Origin: Chitinophagales bacterium
GTDB taxonomy: Bacteria > Bacteroidota > Bacteroidia > Chitinophagales > Saprospiraceae
Assembly (NCBI GenBank): GCA_013297745.1
Contig: JAAFIM010000041.1
Location: 1-33,577, forward strand
Reading direction: 5' to 3'
Length of the DNA stretch: 33,577 bases
The first letter of the stretch is position 1, and each line of letters starts with the position of its first letter. The notes below the pieces were generated by a model. It saw nothing but the letters and a program-made list of their open reading frames with translations. It was not told the DNA's origin and ran no database searches. Made by a program: the position numbers and the translations under genes. Shown piece after piece: positions 32,013-33,577 of this stretch.

Positions 32013-32735
32013 TTAAAATCCTCTTTTTTTACGCAACTCAGCCAAATCTTTATTTAATACAGATACGAAAAAACCAAAAATTAAATCCCAAACCAGCACA
32101 AAAATTGCCCCAGTGCCAGCAGCAGCAGCAATAGCCGCCCAAACTAAATGCTGTTCGCTCACATTTTCTACCGTCAAAACCAACCCCAGCATAGAGCCGA
32201 TAAAACCCATAAGCCAACAGGATAAAATATGAAAAGCGTTCAAAAACCCCTCACCTTTGGCACTGCGCCACACCGAAATAATCAGCCTTAACAATAAAAC
32301 GGCTAACAAACCATAACCAATATATTCCAACGTGCTTGCGCCTTCAGAAGCAGCTTCATTGGTGCGAGTAGCTCCAGCCACGATTTCAGCCCGCAACTGT
32401 TCGGGAGTCCAGTCGGGATGTTTTTCGCGCATTTTTTGGTATAAATAATTATAATCGGGGCCTAATTCATTCCCATATTTTTTCAAATTGCGAGATTCTG
32501 CCATTTTTTCTATTAAGTCGTTGCCATCGTTGCGAATTTCATCCTTGAGGGCGTTGCGTTGTTGGATAATTTTCACCACTTGGGTAGAATCTATCTGTTG
32601 TGGGTTTGTTCCAGTGTCTAAGGCTGCTGCTTTTTGCACATATTCGCGGCGCAAAATGCCAGCCGCAATCCCTACAGATGCCCAATAAATAAGAGAGGGT
32701 TCTATAAAAATTCTAAATAATCGGGATAAAAACAT
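32013..32735 (-). CDS. Integral membrane protein of unknown function, 240 aa
   Basis: A hydrophobic N-terminus (about 8-28, RIFIEPSLIYWASVGIAAGIL) is followed by a polar, helical extramembrane region (about 30-132, with LKDEIRNDGNDLIEKMAESRNLKKYGNELG). Three membrane helices follow (about 135-155, 163-187, 195-225) and a basic tail (DLAELRKKRGF). I do not recognise the family. It is flanked on both sides by copies of the same 14-bp repeat, which makes the gene a discrete cassette. No promoter was recognised. Confidence 0.7.
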   Translation of the reverse strand: MFLSRLFRIFIEPSLIYWASVGIAAGILRREYVQKAAALDTGTNPQQIDSTQVVKIIQQRNALKDEIRNDGNDLIEKMAESRNLKKYGNELGPDYNYLYQKMREKHPDWTPEQLRAEIVAGATRTNEAASEGASTLEYIGYGLLAVLLLRLIISVWRSAKGEGFLNAFHILSCWLMGFIGSMLGLVLTVENVSEQHLVWAAIAAAAGTGAIFVLVWDLIFGFFVSVLNKDLAELRKKRGF

Positions 32736-32738
32736 AAA

Positions 32739-32773
32739 ATTAGTTATTAGTGGTTAGTTATTAGTGGTTAGTG
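32739..32773. repeat. 14-bp tandem repeat, 2.5 copies (second site)
   Basis: ATTAGTTATTAGTG, GTTAGTTATTAGTG, GTTAGTG: the same unit and orientation as at 31933-31968, about 800 bp away. Confidence 0.9.
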
Positions 32774-32836
32774 GCTGTAGAATTGATTTTCACGATGAAT
32801 TTTTTTAACCATTTTAGCGCAAAAAAAGCTAAAAAG

Positions 32837-32867
32837 TTTGGTAATCTAAAATAAGTCCCTACTTTTG
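32837..32867 (+). promoter_or_regulatory. Promoter of accB (TTTG - 19 nt - TACTTTTG)
   Basis: TTTG at 32837-32840 and TACTTTTG at 32860-32867 give the textbook Bacteroidota sigma-A layout, the best promoter match in the window. The resulting leader is about 75-80 nt. It contains a small ATTTGC/GCAAAT hairpin (32877-32896). Confidence 0.8.
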
Positions 32868-32949
32868 CGGTCAATTATTTGCAAAAAAACGCAAATTTTG
32901 ACTTTTCAAACCATATTTTTACAAAACACAACCATATAAACTTTTAATT

Positions 32950-33471
32950 ATGTGTATGGATTTCTCCCAAATCAAAGAATTGATTAGCTTGGTTCAAAAC
33001 AGCAATATAGGCGAACTGAATATCAAACAAAAAGGCTTTTCACTCAATATCCGCACTGATAAATTTGTAGGCAGCCAAGCTGCTACAGTTGTGCAAACTG
33101 CTGCCCCAGCTATCCAACAAGCTGCACCTATCCCACAAGCCCAGCCCGTTCAACAAGCTGCGCCAGCTGCAGTAGAAAAACCAGCCACCGTAACAGAAAC
33201 CAAAGCGGCTCCCAAAGAAACCGCAGCCAAATATGTAGAAATTAAATCCCCTATGGTGGGAACATTCTATCGCTCCGCCAGCCCTGACAAACCCGCTTTT
33301 GTGAAAGTAGGTGATATGATAAGCGTAGACACTCCTATTTGTTTGATAGAAGCGATGAAATTATTCAATGAAGTTCGTTCAGAAATTTCAGGTAAAATCG
33401 TTAAAGTATTGATTGAAAATTCTACCCCCGTAGAATATGACCAGCCTTTGTTTTGGGTAGAACCCGCTTAG
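32950..33471 (+). CDS. accB: Biotin carboxyl carrier protein of acetyl-CoA carboxylase
   Basis: 173 residues. The N-terminal helix-strand region (FSQIKELISLVQNSNIGELNIKQKGFSLNIR) is typical of AccB. A flexible Ala/Pro/Gln-rich linker follows (about 42-93). The biotinyl domain (95-172) carries EAMKLF with biotin acceptor Lys137, preceded by the AccB-type thumb segment (SPMVGTFYRSASPDKPAFVKVGD). It carries carboxybiotin between AccC and the carboxyltransferase in the first step of fatty-acid synthesis, in the cytosol. Met1 (32950) and Met3 (32956) are both possible starts, and MDFSQIKELI from Met3 looks more typical. accC, which usually follows, is not visible in the 106 nt left in the window. 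Confidence 0.95.
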   Translation: MCMDFSQIKELISLVQNSNIGELNIKQKGFSLNIRTDKFVGSQAATVVQTAAPAIQQAAPIPQAQPVQQAAPAAVEKPATVTETKAAPKETAAKYVEIKSPMVGTFYRSASPDKPAFVKVGDMISVDTPICLIEAMKLFNEVRSEISGKIVKVLIENSTPVEYDQPLFWVEPA

Positions 33472-33577
33472 TGAAATCGTAGCTTGTTTTAATTAATTTG
33501 TCCTTTTTTAATCTAACCCCCTTTTATAAATACGGCAGATGAAACCGAACGCCCTGACGAACTGTATCAAGACCCAC

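Noticed and set aside
33539-33577. ATG near the right edge as the start of accC
   Set aside because: The translation (MKPNALTNCIKTH) does not resemble the biotin carboxylase N-terminus.

Overview
The window looks like chromosomal DNA of a low-GC Bacteroidota (Cytophagales-like; genus not determined). The evidence is a large secreted protein with a C-terminal type IX secretion (T9SS) sorting domain, a TPR/PD40/OmpA protein, a Bacteroidota-style ddl - PASTA - rluD cluster, tandem lipoproteins, and recurrent promoter boxes of the form TAnnTTTG with little sign of Shine-Dalgarno sequences. No rRNA, tRNA or CRISPR array was recognised.

Layout. 1-663 is the 5' part of a degenerate class III nucleotide-cyclase-like gene (minus strand). 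810-1067 is a small hypothetical gene that converges on the ddl/PASTA/rluD operon (5876 to 1119, minus) across a bidirectional terminator. The ddl gene is a head-to-tail fusion of two D-Ala-D-Ala ligase units, and the two halves have lost different active-site residues. A hotdog thioesterase (6045-6566) follows, then a 275-bp element with perfect 19-bp terminal inverted repeats, then a very large TamB-like envelope protein (12134 to 6942, minus). 12306-14218 holds two genes without signal peptides: a peptidoglycan-binding/alpha-beta-hydrolase fusion and an Ala/Gln-rich protein. 14486-15626 holds a probably truncated small gene, a structured non-coding block and an unknown gene.

15878-18637 (plus) carries an LptF/LptG-type permease and two paralogous DUF3298-like lipoproteins. 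18700-18930 is a cluster of REP-like palindromes. 20563 to 18997 (minus) is a two-gene unit: a membrane-anchored protein and an aminoglycoside-phosphotransferase-fold sugar kinase. 20666-20952 holds two adjacent 21-bp tandem arrays sharing one heptad register, followed by more palindromes. A metallo-beta-lactamase-fold hydrolase (22087 to 21233, minus) is preceded by a non-coding array of 56 phased 8-bp units that changes orientation after the sixteenth. A coiled-coil protein (23843 to 22551), a 1901-residue T9SS cargo protein (29737 to 24032), a TPR/PD40/OmpA protein (31922 to 29847) and a small membrane protein (32735 to 32013) follow on the minus strand. The window ends with accB (32950-33471, plus).

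The common theme is the cell envelope: peptidoglycan precursor synthesis (ddl, PASTA), lipid and LPS transport (LptF/G, TamB), cell-wall sugar salvage (putative kinase), T9SS export and OmpA anchoring, and fatty-acid metabolism (accB, thioesterase). The least ordinary features are the tandem Ddl fusion, the phased octamer array in the leader of the hydrolase gene, the twin 21-bp arrays, and the inverted-repeat element beside the TamB-like gene.
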